64,000 bases of DNA from Mactra quadrangularis (taxonomy: Eukaryota; Mollusca; Bivalvia; Venerida; Mactridae): assembly GCA_025267735.1 (NCBI GenBank), contig CM046299.1:23086232-23150231 (forward strand). The letters run 5' to 3'. Below are positions 12,926-24,000 of the stretch, piece by piece (the first letter of the stretch is position 1; every line of letters begins with the position of its first letter). Made by a program: the position numbers and the translations under genes. The notes under the pieces are model-generated. The model had not been told where the DNA came from. It did no database searches and was given only the letters and a program-made list of their open reading frames with translations.

Positions 12926-13652
12926 TGAGATTGGGCTAAAACAATGAAATAAAGTTTGTCAACGGAGCAAAATTGAGCACTTAAGAAAATTCTTCATTTT
13001 TTTTATTACAATCATTCTAAATTCTCGCTTGATATAGATAAAAGTCTGTGTTATTCAGGAATTTATGGTAAAAATCTCGACGTTTGCGGAAAAAGTAATA
13101 AAATTGAGTGGAAAGATGTTAATTCATAAACACGTAATTGTGAAATGAGTCGTTAGCGTATTCACTTTTCCTCAAAGCACAACAACATAGAACATAAAAT
13201 ACAAGATAGAAAATAACATGTTTATTCAGTAGTACCAACCAGATATCCAAATACATTCGAACCGAGACAGTTCACCAAATACAGTCATACAAATGACTTC
13301 CTTCTTTTTTCGGGTTGTGTCGAAATGAAAAAAAGTTTTTTACATCGTAACAACTATGTATTAATTTACTCGTATAATGGAGCCTTTATTTCGAACGTGT
13401 TAGGTTGGTCATTTGACACTTAAATATGTCAATCCTTAACGTCTTGAAGCTAAATAGTCAACACTTGTTATTGTATAATGTAAAGATTTTCGTCTTTTCA
13501 AATTGTTCTTAAAAGTCACCTTTTTTGCTGAAAAGTCCAATTCCTTACCTTGAAAACTGGTGTGACACCAGATAACAAATATTTTAACATCGTAATTTTT
13601 CAATTCTAAGTTCAAGTTGTTGGTTAATGTTTTTAAGAAAATGATACATTTT
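12926..13652. other. FB2 interior, AT-rich
   Basis: AT-rich sequence immediately inside the left arm. One degenerate match to the 83-bp repeat is present around 13312 (GGGTTGTGTCGAAATG). No gene was recognised. Confidence 0.55.
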
Positions 13653-13850
13653 GGGTTATTACTACAAAACGGGTTGTGTCGAAATGTTACAATTTTTTAC
13701 ATCGTAACCCACTTTGTATCAATTTACTAAAATTCGGGTTATTACTACAAAACGGGTTGTGTGGAAATGTTACAATATTTGACATCGTAACCCACTTTTT
13801 AACAATTCACTACAATTCGGGTTATTATTACAAAACGGGTTGTAACAGAG
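13653..13850 (+). repeat. 83-bp tandem repeat, about 2.4 copies
   Basis: GGGTTATTACTACAAAACGG starts at 13653, 13736 and 13819 (the last with one change), giving an 83-bp period. The overlapping 93-codon frame at 13676-13957 is generated by this repeat and shows no domain. Confidence 0.85.
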
Positions 13851-14053
13851 CTCCATTGAGAGGTAATTACATTAATGACCAATCGACCAATCTATTAGTC
13901 TGGAAAAAAGTAAAAATGAGATTGACCATTCAACCAATTAACCATTGTTCCTGTTAAACTCCAATACAAAGCTTATATTATGTTTGATATATCTTTCTTT
14001 GGCAAAATATATTTGCCACATATCTATGTAAACATTTACATAGTTAATAAGTA

Positions 14054-14189
14054 TGGTGGCATATTTCTGCCATCAGATAACCACATAACTAACTAGTTTA
14101 ATGAAGAGGTTAAGTAGTTACGGTAACTAGATAACCACTTAACTAACTAGTAAGTTATGTGGTTAGCTGATGGAAGAAATATGCCCCCA
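14054..14189. mobile_element. Short palindromic MITE with TA flanks
   Basis: The left end TGGTGGCATATTTCTGCCAT is mirrored by the right end (inward TGGGGGCATATTTCTTCCAT) over about 40 bp, with TA on both sides. A related partial copy lies at 55174-55320. The size and TA flanks suit a mariner-like MITE. Confidence 0.6.
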
Positions 14190-14449
14190 TAGATAAGTAT
14201 ACTAATACATATAAATTTTTTAGAGTGCTATAACTCTTCTGACATGAAACAGTTAATAAGACGCATAAACAACACGATGAGTAGAATGTATACAGCATTT
14301 AAGACAGGTGCGTTTCTACAAGTTTGTGCTTCCTTAGTATAAAATGAAAACAGTTCTACGTACTCTATAGACTGAATTAACAAAATAAATAAATTGTCGA
14401 ATCTTATTTTAATTTATGTAGATATACTAAACAGAGTAACGAATACTGG

Positions 14450-14629
14450 TTTGTTTGTTTGTTTGTTAGCTTGTTTTGGGTTTAACGCCGTAGCAACACA
14501 TTGTATAGGTCATATAACGGAGGTCAGTCAACCTACTCACTGTTTCTGGAAAGGCTAAATCTCTGGATTTAGCTGTTAACCAACTATTAGGCACACACTT
14601 TCGTCAGTGACTGAAAACTGCCCTACATG
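14450..14629 (-). mobile_element. SINE (family B) fragment
   Basis: Minus-strand match to the body and tail of the SINE at 60554-60868. Shared features are the A-rich tail (CAAACAAACAAA on the minus strand), GGTGTTAAACCC-like sequence, and the blocks GCTAAATCTCTGGATT and TGCCCTACATG. The tRNA-like head is missing, as expected for a 5'-truncated copy. Confidence 0.65.
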
Positions 14630-15059
14630 AAAAAAACTGGTACTAGGGTATTAAATACAAAAAGATAATTGTAACAATGTATTTATTATAATGTGTAAAG
14701 TAACAGAGTATATCTAGATTATAATTACCTGTCTATGAAGATATATTACTGATTCTAGTAAACGCCATGTACCACCTTGTCTGTCGACATGTAACATACG
14801 TAATATTTGTAAAAATCTGACACCTTTGAAAACATAAATAATATTTGTTAGAACAAAATTCCATCTAGGAATCAAACCCTGAACTTATATCAAAAGAACA
14901 TGTATAAGTGAACTACATTAGTAAGTAGGAGCTCTGAATTCCTTAAAACAAAAACTATATTTATGGCCATAAAACATATAGAGATAACAATCGAAAGCTG
15001 TCATTAAATTATCTTTTTTAAATAAAATATACAATTTTTCTAAAACATTATAACTGCTT
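14630..15059. other. FB2 interior, no recognised feature
   Basis: AT-rich filler between the SINE fragment and the GC-rich island. Nothing supportable was seen. Confidence 0.5.
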
Positions 15060-15378
15060 TCCGACTATGTCCAGCCCCCCAACTCGGGCAGCCCCCTCCG
15101 ATCTGGGCCAGCCCCCTCCGATCTGGGCCAGGCCCCCTCCGATCTGGGCCAGCCCCGCCAGGGCCACTCCCCTGGGTCGGGGCCCCCTGTGCCCGACCCC
15201 GGCCAGCCACCCCTGGGGCAGCCACCCGCCTGGGCCGGCTCGCGGCGGCCAGGAACCCCGGTCAGGGGCTCCTCACCCAGGACCCCCCCTCGGCTCGGGT
15301 CAGCTCCCCTTCAGCGCCCCATCCCGCCCGACTCCTCTCAGCCAGGAGCTCTCGCCCGGGACCCCCACCCAGGAATTA
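15060..15378. repeat. GC-rich low-complexity island
   Basis: About 320 bp dominated by C and G, set abruptly in AT-rich DNA. It contains a 20-21-bp repeat (CCCCCTCCGATCTGGGCCAG) in three copies at 15088-15153. The lack of A/T leaves frames open on both strands (15067-15381 plus, 15040-15225 minus) coding proline-rich sequence. Composition alone explains these frames. It could be a minisatellite, acquired DNA or an assembly artefact. Confidence 0.7.
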
Positions 15379-15760
15379 TAATTTTCCTCTAAATAGTGGA
15401 AAATTATCTTTCCCACATTGTCCCACTAAGGGACCGCAGCCCTCAATGCTGCAAGCAACAGAGTTGAGGAACTCAAGAGGTGCGGTACTCCCCCAGCAAG
15501 GGGAACTACCCAACCCTTCATTTCCCACCCAGGGGAACGGGTATTCAACTCGTGAAAGCTGAACACAAAAAATCGCTTTAACTCCGTAGAAAAGAGTTAA
15601 AACGGTTCAAAAAGCAGTTCCCCATTATAAGGGAGACTACTCTTCCTGAATTGTCCCTAAAGGGACTGTGTGTTCAACTCGACAGAGTCAAACACAAAAA
15701 ATGTGCCTCGATACCGTTATATACGGAACCATTGCACTTGGGTTTACACCGAACTACAAC
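15379..15760. other. Moderately GC-rich block next to the island
   Basis: The block begins with a hairpin (ATAATTTTCC / GGAAAATTAT, 15377-15408). It then carries two related halves, each with a CAACTCG motif followed by AACACAAAAAAT (about 15546-15574 and 15674-15702). Each half is preceded by a GGGA-type block such as CCCTAAAGGGACTG. This suggests an old internal duplication. No coding frame or known element end was recognised. Confidence 0.45.
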
Positions 15761-16285
15761 ATTTCAATCTTGAACCTTTATACACAATATTAATAACTAT
15801 AATTTGGTTTGTAGCAAAAGCACACGTCCAAAGTTTTAAACATGTCTAATAAATTAAAACGAACATTTTCTATATCATTACTTCTCTGGAAACATGAATA
15901 TGTTTTATTCTGTATGAAATATAATTTTATATTTAAATACAAATAGTCAAAACAAAGATTTAAGTAACAATCACAAAATATAAAGAAATGTGTGTAGAAA
16001 TTATCTTCGCATGTCTATATAATTTAAATACAATAGAAAGATAAATATGGCCCCTAAGGGCTTTTACAGGTATCACAAAACACATTTTTCAACATTTTCT
16101 CACTTAATAATATGAACAAGATTTATAAAAGTTAATTTTATCAAATTCTTTGCATTTATACAATTTATGACCATGAAAAATGCAATTTCCTATTTCAATT
16201 TGAATATCTAGGGGCCGGAAGTTAGTATTTTAAAAGTGACTCTTTTAATTATATATATGTCAGCTAACCTGTATAATATTAGGAC
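15761..16285. other. FB2 interior, AT-rich
   Basis: AT-rich sequence without recognised features, downstream of the GC-rich block. Confidence 0.5.
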
Positions 16286-16287
16286 CC

Positions 16288-16380
16288 ATAATAGCGCAGT
16301 CGGCTAAATGGTTGGAAATAGAAAAAAACATAATATAGTTCTAAACTAAACATTAGTGGTTCAACCCCAGTCACTGTCAT
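16288..16380 (+). repeat. tRNA-like (SINE head) sequence
   Basis: An A-box-like TAGCGCAGTCGG (16291) and a B-box-like GGTTCAACCCC (16358) sit about 65 bp apart. No acceptor-stem pairing or intact cloverleaf is apparent, so this is a tRNA-derived relic rather than a tRNA gene. Confidence 0.45.
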
Positions 16381-16448
16381 AATATTTATTTTTATTATTT
16401 ATTTATTTTATAATATTTGTATATTATACTATATTACAAAGTTTTATA

Positions 16449-16735
16449 TTGTCCGTTTTTTCTCAACTGTCAAAGCTGGAATAATTTCACGGTGACTGTT
16501 TTTCTCAACTGTCAAAGCTTGAATAATTTCACGGTGACTGAATGCATTGTTTTTATACTGACGGTCTTAATTTTATTAAAAATATCTTCACTAAAACATA
16601 TAATACGGCATAAGAAGCTTTACTCAATCATAATACACACTTTCGGAAATTCATGGGTGTATTACGACAATAATTTTAACAAACGCGTTTACCGTGAAAT
16701 AATTCATGTTTTGACAGTTGAGAAAAAACGAACAA
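16449..16735. mobile_element. TA-flanked MITE (mariner-like), copy 1
   Basis: The ends TTGTCCGTTTTTTCTCAACT and (inward, right) TTGTTCGTTTTTTCTCAACT form an inverted repeat of about 48 bp, flanked by TA on both sides. A sister copy is at 43199-43443. This copy has an extra tandem duplication of about 49 bp of its left terminal repeat, making it 287 bp against 245 bp. It encodes no transposase. Confidence 0.75.
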
Positions 16736-16984
16736 TACATGGAAACGTGCACGTAAAAAAATAACATAAATAAAAAGCATGTTTAATTGAAATTGTTTTT
16801 GGTTACCTTTCCTATAGATGTGCTGAATTTTATTTTCGAACAAAACTACTTATTTCAGTTTATTTAAGCTAATACGTAAAATTAATTTTATAATTTCACG
16901 AGCATGCGTGACATCTAAGACTATGATTTTTGATACACCAATTAAGTTATTGAGGCATAGCGTTGCATCATCTAACTAGATTAG

Positions 16985-18225
16985 AAGTACATTTCCTGGG
17001 GTGTCCGGGTCAAACTACAACTTGTATACCCAACTACTAGCTAGTAATTCAAAAAATACCTATGCTGGTGTGTCCGGGTCAAACAACAACTTGTATACCC
17101 AACTACTAGCTAGTAATTCAAAAAATACCTATGCTGGTGTGTCCGGGCCGAACTACAACTTGTATACCCAACTACTAGCTAGTAATTCAAAAAATACCTA
17201 TGCTGGTGAGTCCGGGTCAAACTACAACTTGTATACCCAACTACTAGCTAGTAATTCAAAAAATACATATGCTGGTGAGTCCAGGTCGAACTACAACTTG
17301 TATACCCAACTACTAGCTAGTAATTCAAAAAATACATATGCTGGTGAGTCCAGGTCGAACTACAAGTTGAATACCCAACTACTAGCTAGTAATTCAAAAA
17401 ATACATATGCTGGTTAGTCCAGGTCGAACTACAAGTTGAATACCCAACTACTAGCTAGTAATTTAAAAAATACCTATGCTGGTGTGTCCGGGTCAAACTA
17501 CAACTTGTATACCCAACTACTAGCTAGTAATTCAAAAAATACCTATGCTGGTGAGTCCAGGTCAAACTACAACTTGTATACCCAACTACTAGCTAGTAAT
17601 TCAAAAAATACCTATGCTGGTGAGTCCGGGTCAAACTACAACTTGTATACCCAACTACTAGCTAGAAATTCAAAAAATACCTATGCAGGTGAGTCCAGGT
17701 CAAACTACAACTTGTATACCCAACTACTAGCTAGTAATTCAAAAAATACCTATGCTGGTGTGTCCGGGTCAAACTACAACTTGTATACCCAACTACTAGC
17801 TAGTAATTCAGAAAAAACCTATGCTGGTGAGTCCAGGTCGAACTACAACTTGAATACCCAACTACTAGCTAGTAATTTAAAAAAATACCTATGCTGGTGT
17901 GTCCGGGTCGAACTACAATTTGAATACCCAACTACTAGCTAGTAATTCAAAAAATACCTATGCTGGTGTGTCAGGGCCGAACTACAATTTGAATACCCAA
18001 CTACTAGCTAGTAATTTAAAAAATACCTATGCTGGTGTGTCCGGGTCAAACTACAACTTGTATACCCAACTACTAGCTAGTAATTCAAAAAATACCTATG
18101 CTGGTAAGTCCAGGTCGAACTACAACTTGAATACCCAAATACTAGCTAGTAATTTAAAATACCTATGCTGGTGTGTCCGGGCCGAACTACAATTTGAATA
18201 CCCATCTACTAGCTAACTAGTACAT
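16985..18225 (+). repeat. 69-bp tandem array, right arm of FB2
   Basis: About 17 units of the FB repeat, inverted relative to the left arm, with plus-strand open frames (17001-17417, 17436-17942, 17899-18216). Units here are more uniform than in FB1, mostly type A with TTCAAAAAATACCTATGCTG. This suggests recent homogenisation. Confidence 0.9.
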
Positions 18226-18277
18226 CGCGAACTACGAGAATTACAATGTACAATCTACACGCCAACTTCACACACCT

Positions 18278-18286
18278 CAAATTTTC
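18278..18286 (+). repeat. Target site duplication, right of FB2
   Basis: CAAATTTTC directly follows the terminus ending CACACACCT and matches 10285-10293 exactly. Confidence 0.85.
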
Positions 18287-18353
18287 AACAATATACGAGA
18301 TGACGACTTCCTATTTAACTGCCAAATAGATCTCAATTATAATCCTGCTACCA

Positions 18354-18470
18354 GTATCCTAAGCATATCGCTAGCTAGCGCTTTGTGCCTTGGTACCCTT
18401 CTTACACTAAGGAATATGTATGTGATATCAATTCAAGGGTAACATAAGGCAAAGTGCTAGGTAGTGATAT
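18354..18470. mobile_element. Short palindromic MITE
   Basis: The left arm CCTAAGCATATCGCTAGCTA is mirrored by the right arm (inward CCCAAGCATATCACTACCTA), with further pairing of GCCTTGGTACCCTT to its complement. The total is about 117 bp. No target duplication was resolved. Confidence 0.5.
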
Positions 18471-19059
18471 GCTTGGGAAACTCGCCCGTAATTAATTGAA
18501 AGAAAGAAAATGAAGTTGATAAAATGAAGTTGATAACAGTTTTAGCCAATGCAAACGAACCATGTATATTCAGTGTCATGTTATCAGGACAATAAATTAT
18601 AATTTTATGGCCCAGTGTTGAAATTGATAACTTCATACAACTCTTTTATTGTGCTCATGGTGATGGAGAATGGCAAAGCTAGTATGCTGGATGAGAAAAG
18701 ACAGACAGAGTTATAGAATTGAAATATGGGCTTTTATTTACAAAGCCATAACATACGACAAAGTGGAATTAAATCTGGTCACAATAAAATAAATGTTTCA
18801 AACCAACATATCAGGGCAGAAAAAGTGCCAAGGTCAAGTTCTACTTGACAACGCCCTGACAAACTCTTATATATTAATAAGAACTATGAACATGGACGGC
18901 TCTATTATAAACCAATATTTGGGGGTGAAACAATAAGAATTTGATAGTTCAATTAGTTAAAACATATTTTAAAAACATACCATCTACAATTTAAAATGCA
19001 CATAAGCGTTATTTTTAATAGATGTCAGGGGGTTCTGTTTGAATTTAAAAAAAAAATTA
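18471..19059. other. Intergenic stretch without recognised features
   Basis: No exon, transposon end or RNA gene could be supported here. Confidence 0.5.
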
Positions 19060-19305
19060 TGTTCACTTTATACATTGCCTATCTTACATCCTGTTTAATA
19101 CCTGTTTATATACATCTGTTCCTTTTTTCTCTTTTTACATGTAAACAGTAAGTGTTTTGTCATACATTGTATATTAATTGTGCATGCTTTTCTTTTATAT
19201 TTAATATTGTATGTATGTTATTTGTAAAAAATACTGCCAAAAGTTTTTCTTGGCGATGAACATATTGTTTATGCCAATAAAATATTTTGACTTGACTTGA
19301 CTTTA
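19060..19305 (+). mobile_element. LINE 3' end with TTGAC pentamer tail
   Basis: A T-rich non-coding stretch ends TTCTTGGCGATGAAC, then AATAAAATATTTTGAC and repeated TTGAC units (19287-19301). The layout, a polyadenylation-like AATAAAA followed by a short pentamer tail, matches other LINE ends in this window. No coding part remains. Confidence 0.55.
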
Positions 19306-20756
19306 TCAACGTTTTACATTTAAAATCGTCCTGTTGCCCCTGACGACCTATATTCGGGTTTCAGGTAAACTGTTACTGCTAATAAAATATTGTCTATACA
19401 AGTTAAAAATATAACTGGCTGTCCATTCTGGCAACCTAAAGTATAAAATAAGTGTCGAGCCTTGCTTATCTATAGACGTTGTTCGGAACTCAAGTTTGTG
19501 ATGTTTCCGTCCGCACGTGATTCTCGTACCCCGAGGTTACCAAGATTCTCGCTGGATCCGAGAATGTCTGCACGCAGTCGGAACAAACGACGAGTGTTTC
19601 AAATTATTGCTGAAAAGCACAAAATACGGATTAAATCATATTGTTCTTTGTACACATATTTTCATTGTGACGCGTAAGTTTGTTTGTACCGCAGGGAAAC
19701 CCGAAATGTTTTAATTCCGGATATAGTCTATATACTGAGTGGACAGGACCATTATTTATAGTACATAAGTACGCATGACCATACGTACGATCTGTTCATA
19801 CAAGACATTGAAATCATGACAAGTTGAAAATAAAATTTTCATTTTCTCGTTTACAGTTCACATGCCAATTATAGCCTTCCATGTAATCGATTGTAAAAAC
19901 ATAAAACTGAAGATGTACAACAGTTTGAACTAATCGATAATTTCCAAGGTATTGATGATACATGAGAACTACTTGAAGCGAACAGGAAACTCACATCGTA
20001 TTTAGAAAACTTCGAGATTCAGCGGGTCGATACACCACAGCTCTTGGTAAAACGAGGGGATAGAATGTGACAGAGTATATGGTTAGTGTACGTTTCATAT
20101 GTGCTTGAATATTTTTCATCAGATTGTTTAGTTGGGGATTTATGTAACTAGATCTAAATAACATACGGTTTATAGATTAATAGATAGCGATAACAATATC
20201 TTGATGGGAAGCTAACCTTTGTTTGAATATTGATTTTACTATTCACATTTATACATTTTAAATAATGAATTTTGTTGTATTAAGCAAAGAACGTGAAATC
20301 TGTGGTACAATAAGAAATAAAAACAATTGTAGTTTCAGTTGAAATTTCACGCTATTTGTAAAAATGAAACCAAACTCTATTGTAATTGACGTTAACCATT
20401 TAAGCTAGAGAATAAAATGAGATGGTATATACAGATGACGATTCAACATATACTAAAGGAAGTAAAATATATAATGGATAACAATGATGATGTTAATATG
20501 ATAACGGATATAAATGTAGTGCAGAAACGATGTTTTGTAAATGATGTGGAGATCATATGCTGTTCAAAGTTGGTTGTGAATTGTATTCATTTTATCTCTT
20601 TAAATACGTAATGTGGATATTAAATATGTTTAAATATATGCGATAAGAGATATTGTTGTCAAATTGATAAGCACAATGCATGTACTTGTATCATTTTAAT
20701 TAATACTTTATACTTCAGCTAAATAATTTATGATCTAATCTTGAAGACTTGCTAGC
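19306..20756. other. Region upstream of GT92-1
   Basis: Expected to hold the promoter and any 5' untranslated exon of GT92-1, but none could be fixed. A short motif ATTCTCGTACCC (about 19521), followed by ATTCTCGCTGGATCCGAGAAT, is related to hairpins at 43875 and 58356. Short open frames here show no domain. Confidence 0.4.
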
Positions 20757-21028
20757 ATGGAGATTGGAACGCATAAAAAAATGGAACGATGTCATAAATA
20801 TACTCTAGTTTTCCTTGTAGTGTTTAGTATTGGATGTTTATTTGCGTATCACGTCTTTGTTCTACGATCAATCAAGAAACCAGTGCCGGTTTTAATCAAC
20901 ACTCGGACCTCTGTTGACCCGACTTTACCTAGGACCTTCTTGAAGAATTACCGATCAACAAATGGAGACTTTCAAACTGTTTCTGGTAGCAATCATACAT
21001 ACGTATATTCAGCATATCATGAGGAAAG
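20757..21028 (+). CDS. GT92-1 exon 1 (membrane anchor and stem)
   Basis: The exon starts at ATG with residues MEIGTHKKMERCHKY before the hydrophobic segment. It ends in the stem sequence YVYSAYHEE plus two bases of an arginine codon. The donor is AG|GTTAGT at 21029. The matching exon of GT92-2 ends in nearly the same peptide (YLYSAYLDE) at the same phase, which supports both boundaries. A second in-frame ATG is at codon 9. Confidence 0.85.
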
Positions 21029-24000
21029 GTTAGTGCATGGGGAAGGAAATTTAAATTTAGTAGTTTTCTGTAATTATACACAGCCCTCCTAAAGTTTCTA
21101 TACACATTTATAATTTACGTTGAACACAAAAATAGCCGCTATTCAAGTTGAGAACAATGTATAATTTTGAACGTGAAAAAATATGTTTTCAGAGTTTTAA
21201 AAGCAAATTTTGTAAAATGATTCCTAATTCTGCTTTTTGAAATCAGTTCATTTTTATTAGGGTATGAAATGACAGAATAAAATCTCAAAAGACTTGTTTG
21301 CAGTCCATTTACATTTTTACTTTCGATAATGGGCTTTAAGACGCCGTGTTCTGAAATGAGTAATTAATTATGTTCCCCCTTCTTAGGTTTTACAAACCTC
21401 GTAAACAAACAAGTTTTTTAGTTCGCTGATAAGTATGGCAAATAATAAGACATTGATCTGCTCTTTGATATCCTATATAAATTATCATGAAGTACATAAT
21501 CAAATGCCTTCGTGTGCTGTACAAATACAGTATGATATGGTGGCTGAGTTTTGCCATATCTCATTGTCTTCGTCCCGCGGATTTTTAAGACAAAAACACA
21601 AAATTAAGGCAAAATTAAGGCAAAAACACGACATGAAAAAGTGCCGTACTTTTACATTGTAAAAGTGTTGTCGTATAGATACATTTTTGCACTGCGCTTC
21701 CTTGGGCGAAAATACGACAAAGATTAAAATGTCGTATGATATGTATTTTTATGTGGCGCCCCGCGGGACGATAATGCGACATGGCGTGGTTCAGTCACCA
21801 AAGTATGAAGTTTATTAGCTTGGTATAAAACAAAAGATAAACCATTTATGTCAAATATGTTATCAACAAAACTCTTTCTACAGATTTAGACTTTTTACTG
21901 GAGTTTATGCCGTTTATGTTTTAATCAATAGAATACATGCATTAGATTTTTGCATAATCAAAGATTTTACCGTTGGTAATTTTAATATATATAGCGATCA
22001 CGCGCCTTTAAGTTTCACAATTTGTTGCAATTACGCAAGCGATGATTTTGTCGACCCTAATATTAATTACTCGTACGTCCGTTGGAATGTTGATTTAAAA
22101 GATAATTTTAGAAGCGGTTTAATTGCTAGATTGTCGGATTTAAACGATATTTGTTTAAATAGCTGTAACCATGAAATATACTCAGTTGATGAATTGGTTT
22201 CTGAATTCACCAATATTATTTGCGAGGTCGCAAATCCATTATTCAAACAAGTTCGTAGTAGTAACAAATCATCAAACTCTAATTATACGCATAAAGATTG
22301 GTTTGACTATGAATGTCGTTTACACAAATCAAAGTACTGTGAAGCATTGAACAATTTTAACAGAAATAAAACCTTAGAAAATCATATAGCACTGAATATC
22401 GCAAAAACAAAATATAAAAAATATATAAAACGTAAGAAACGTCAGCATAAACAAAAAATGTGCGCTAAGTTAGCTAAACTTAAGCATGGACGCCCACGTG
22501 ACTTTTGGAGGCTTTTTAGAGGTCATGACAACACTAAGTCCGATCTGTCTATCGATGATTTTAAACAGTATTTTTCTTCTATGTTCGATCAAATTCAAAC
22601 TAATGATATTGACGAAGTTGAAAGCCTTTTTTCCTCCAATGAAATAAACACATGTCTCAACGACAATGTATCAATAGATTTAAACAAACCTATATGTATA
22701 TCTGAGGTGAAAAATGCAGTTAAACGCTTGAAACGTAACAAAGCATCTTGTCCTTCTGATGATCTGTTGAACGAATATTTTATAGACACTATCGATATTT
22801 TAGCTAGTCATTTAACTGATATATTTAATGTTGTTTTTAATTCAGGCATTTTTCCTGAAAAATGGGCGCAAGGTTTTATAATACCCCTTCACAAAAAGAA
22901 TAATATTAACGATGTTAATAACTATCGAGGAATCACATTGTTAAGTAACTTAGGCAAATTGTTCACCAGTATTCTTGATGCACGAGTTGAAAAATGGTAC
23001 AACGAACAAAATATTCTTTCGGATGCACAATTTGGTTTTCGGAAAGATCATAGTACTGTTGACGCAGTTTTTGTTCTGCAAAACTTAATTGATCAACATA
23101 TCCACGATAAAAAACGCTTATATTGCGCATTTGTTGACTTAAAGAAAGCGTTCGATTCGGTAAATAGAAATTCACTTTGGTTCAAATTATTTAAACAAGG
23201 CTTAGACGGTAAAATCTTGACTATGTTTAGAAGTATGTATAACATTGTAAAATCTAGCGTCAAATACTGCGGTAAATATTCCGACTTTTTTGAAATAGCG
23301 ATTGGCTTAAGACAAGGCCAAACCAATTCTCCGGCATTTTTCTCATTATTCATCAATGATATAGAACTATTTATGCAACGTGATATTCATTCTGGTTTAA
23401 CTTTTGATGAAATTTGTATTATATTATTGTTATTTGCTGATGATATGGTAATATGTGGTAACTCTGTTGAAGACTTACAATCAAGCCTTGTGTCCCTTTA
23501 CGAATATTGTAATAAATGGGGTTTAGAAGTCAACACATCCAAAACTAAAATTGTAGTATTTAGAAAAAGAGGACCTTTAAGAATTAATGAAGTCTGGTAT
23601 TATAATCATGAAAAACTAGAAGTAGTTGAAAACTTCAATTATCTTGGCGTAACTCTTAACTATACTGGTAACTTAGTCTTAAATATCAAATGCATTAAAG
23701 GTAAAGCGCTACGTGCTATGTACACATTGCTTAATAATGTAAAAAAAATCAATCTTCGTCCAGATATTGCATTGCAACTTTTTGATGCGTTTGTTGGGTC
23801 AATATTGAATTATGGCTGTCCTATATGGGGTGTAACTAAATCTTCTGAATTAGAGCGTGTCCATCTTCAATTTTGCAAATCGATCTTGGGGGTAAAACAA
23901 TCACCTAGCAATGTCGCAATATATGCAGAATTAGGTCGGCATCCCTTGTATGTTAATCGTTTTGTCCAAGTCATCAAATACTGGTTTAAAGTCATTAATT

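Larger units (their letters stand above)
10294..18277. mobile_element. Foldback-type DNA transposon, copy 2 (FB2)
   Basis: A 7984-bp element of the FB1 family, flanked by a perfect 9-bp direct repeat CAAATTTTC (10285-10293 and 18278-18286). The left end starts AGGTATGTGAAGTTGGCG; the right end, read inward, starts AGGTGTGTGAAGTTGGCG. Both ends then run into inverted arrays of the 69-bp unit, about 37 copies on the left and about 17 on the right. The 4-kb interior (12926-16984) has no recognisable transposase. It carries an 83-bp repeat, two MITEs, SINE sequence and a GC-rich island. Exact ends and duplication after 8 kb of sequence make a single insertion event very likely. Confidence 0.88.

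Noticed and set aside
15067..15381. Proline-rich protein gene in the GC-rich island
   Set aside because: Stops are missing on both strands because the sequence has little A or T. No splice sites or start context support a gene.
356..18216. Many open frames coding NYKLNTQLLASNS-type repeats as secreted or surface repeat proteins
   Set aside because: They are produced by the 69-bp satellite, whose length is a multiple of three. Neighbouring units carry stops and frameshifts, no signal peptide or splice context is present, and the arrays are arms of foldback elements.
22595..23356. Minus-strand frames inside the LINE
   Set aside because: They are shadows of the reverse transcriptase frame.
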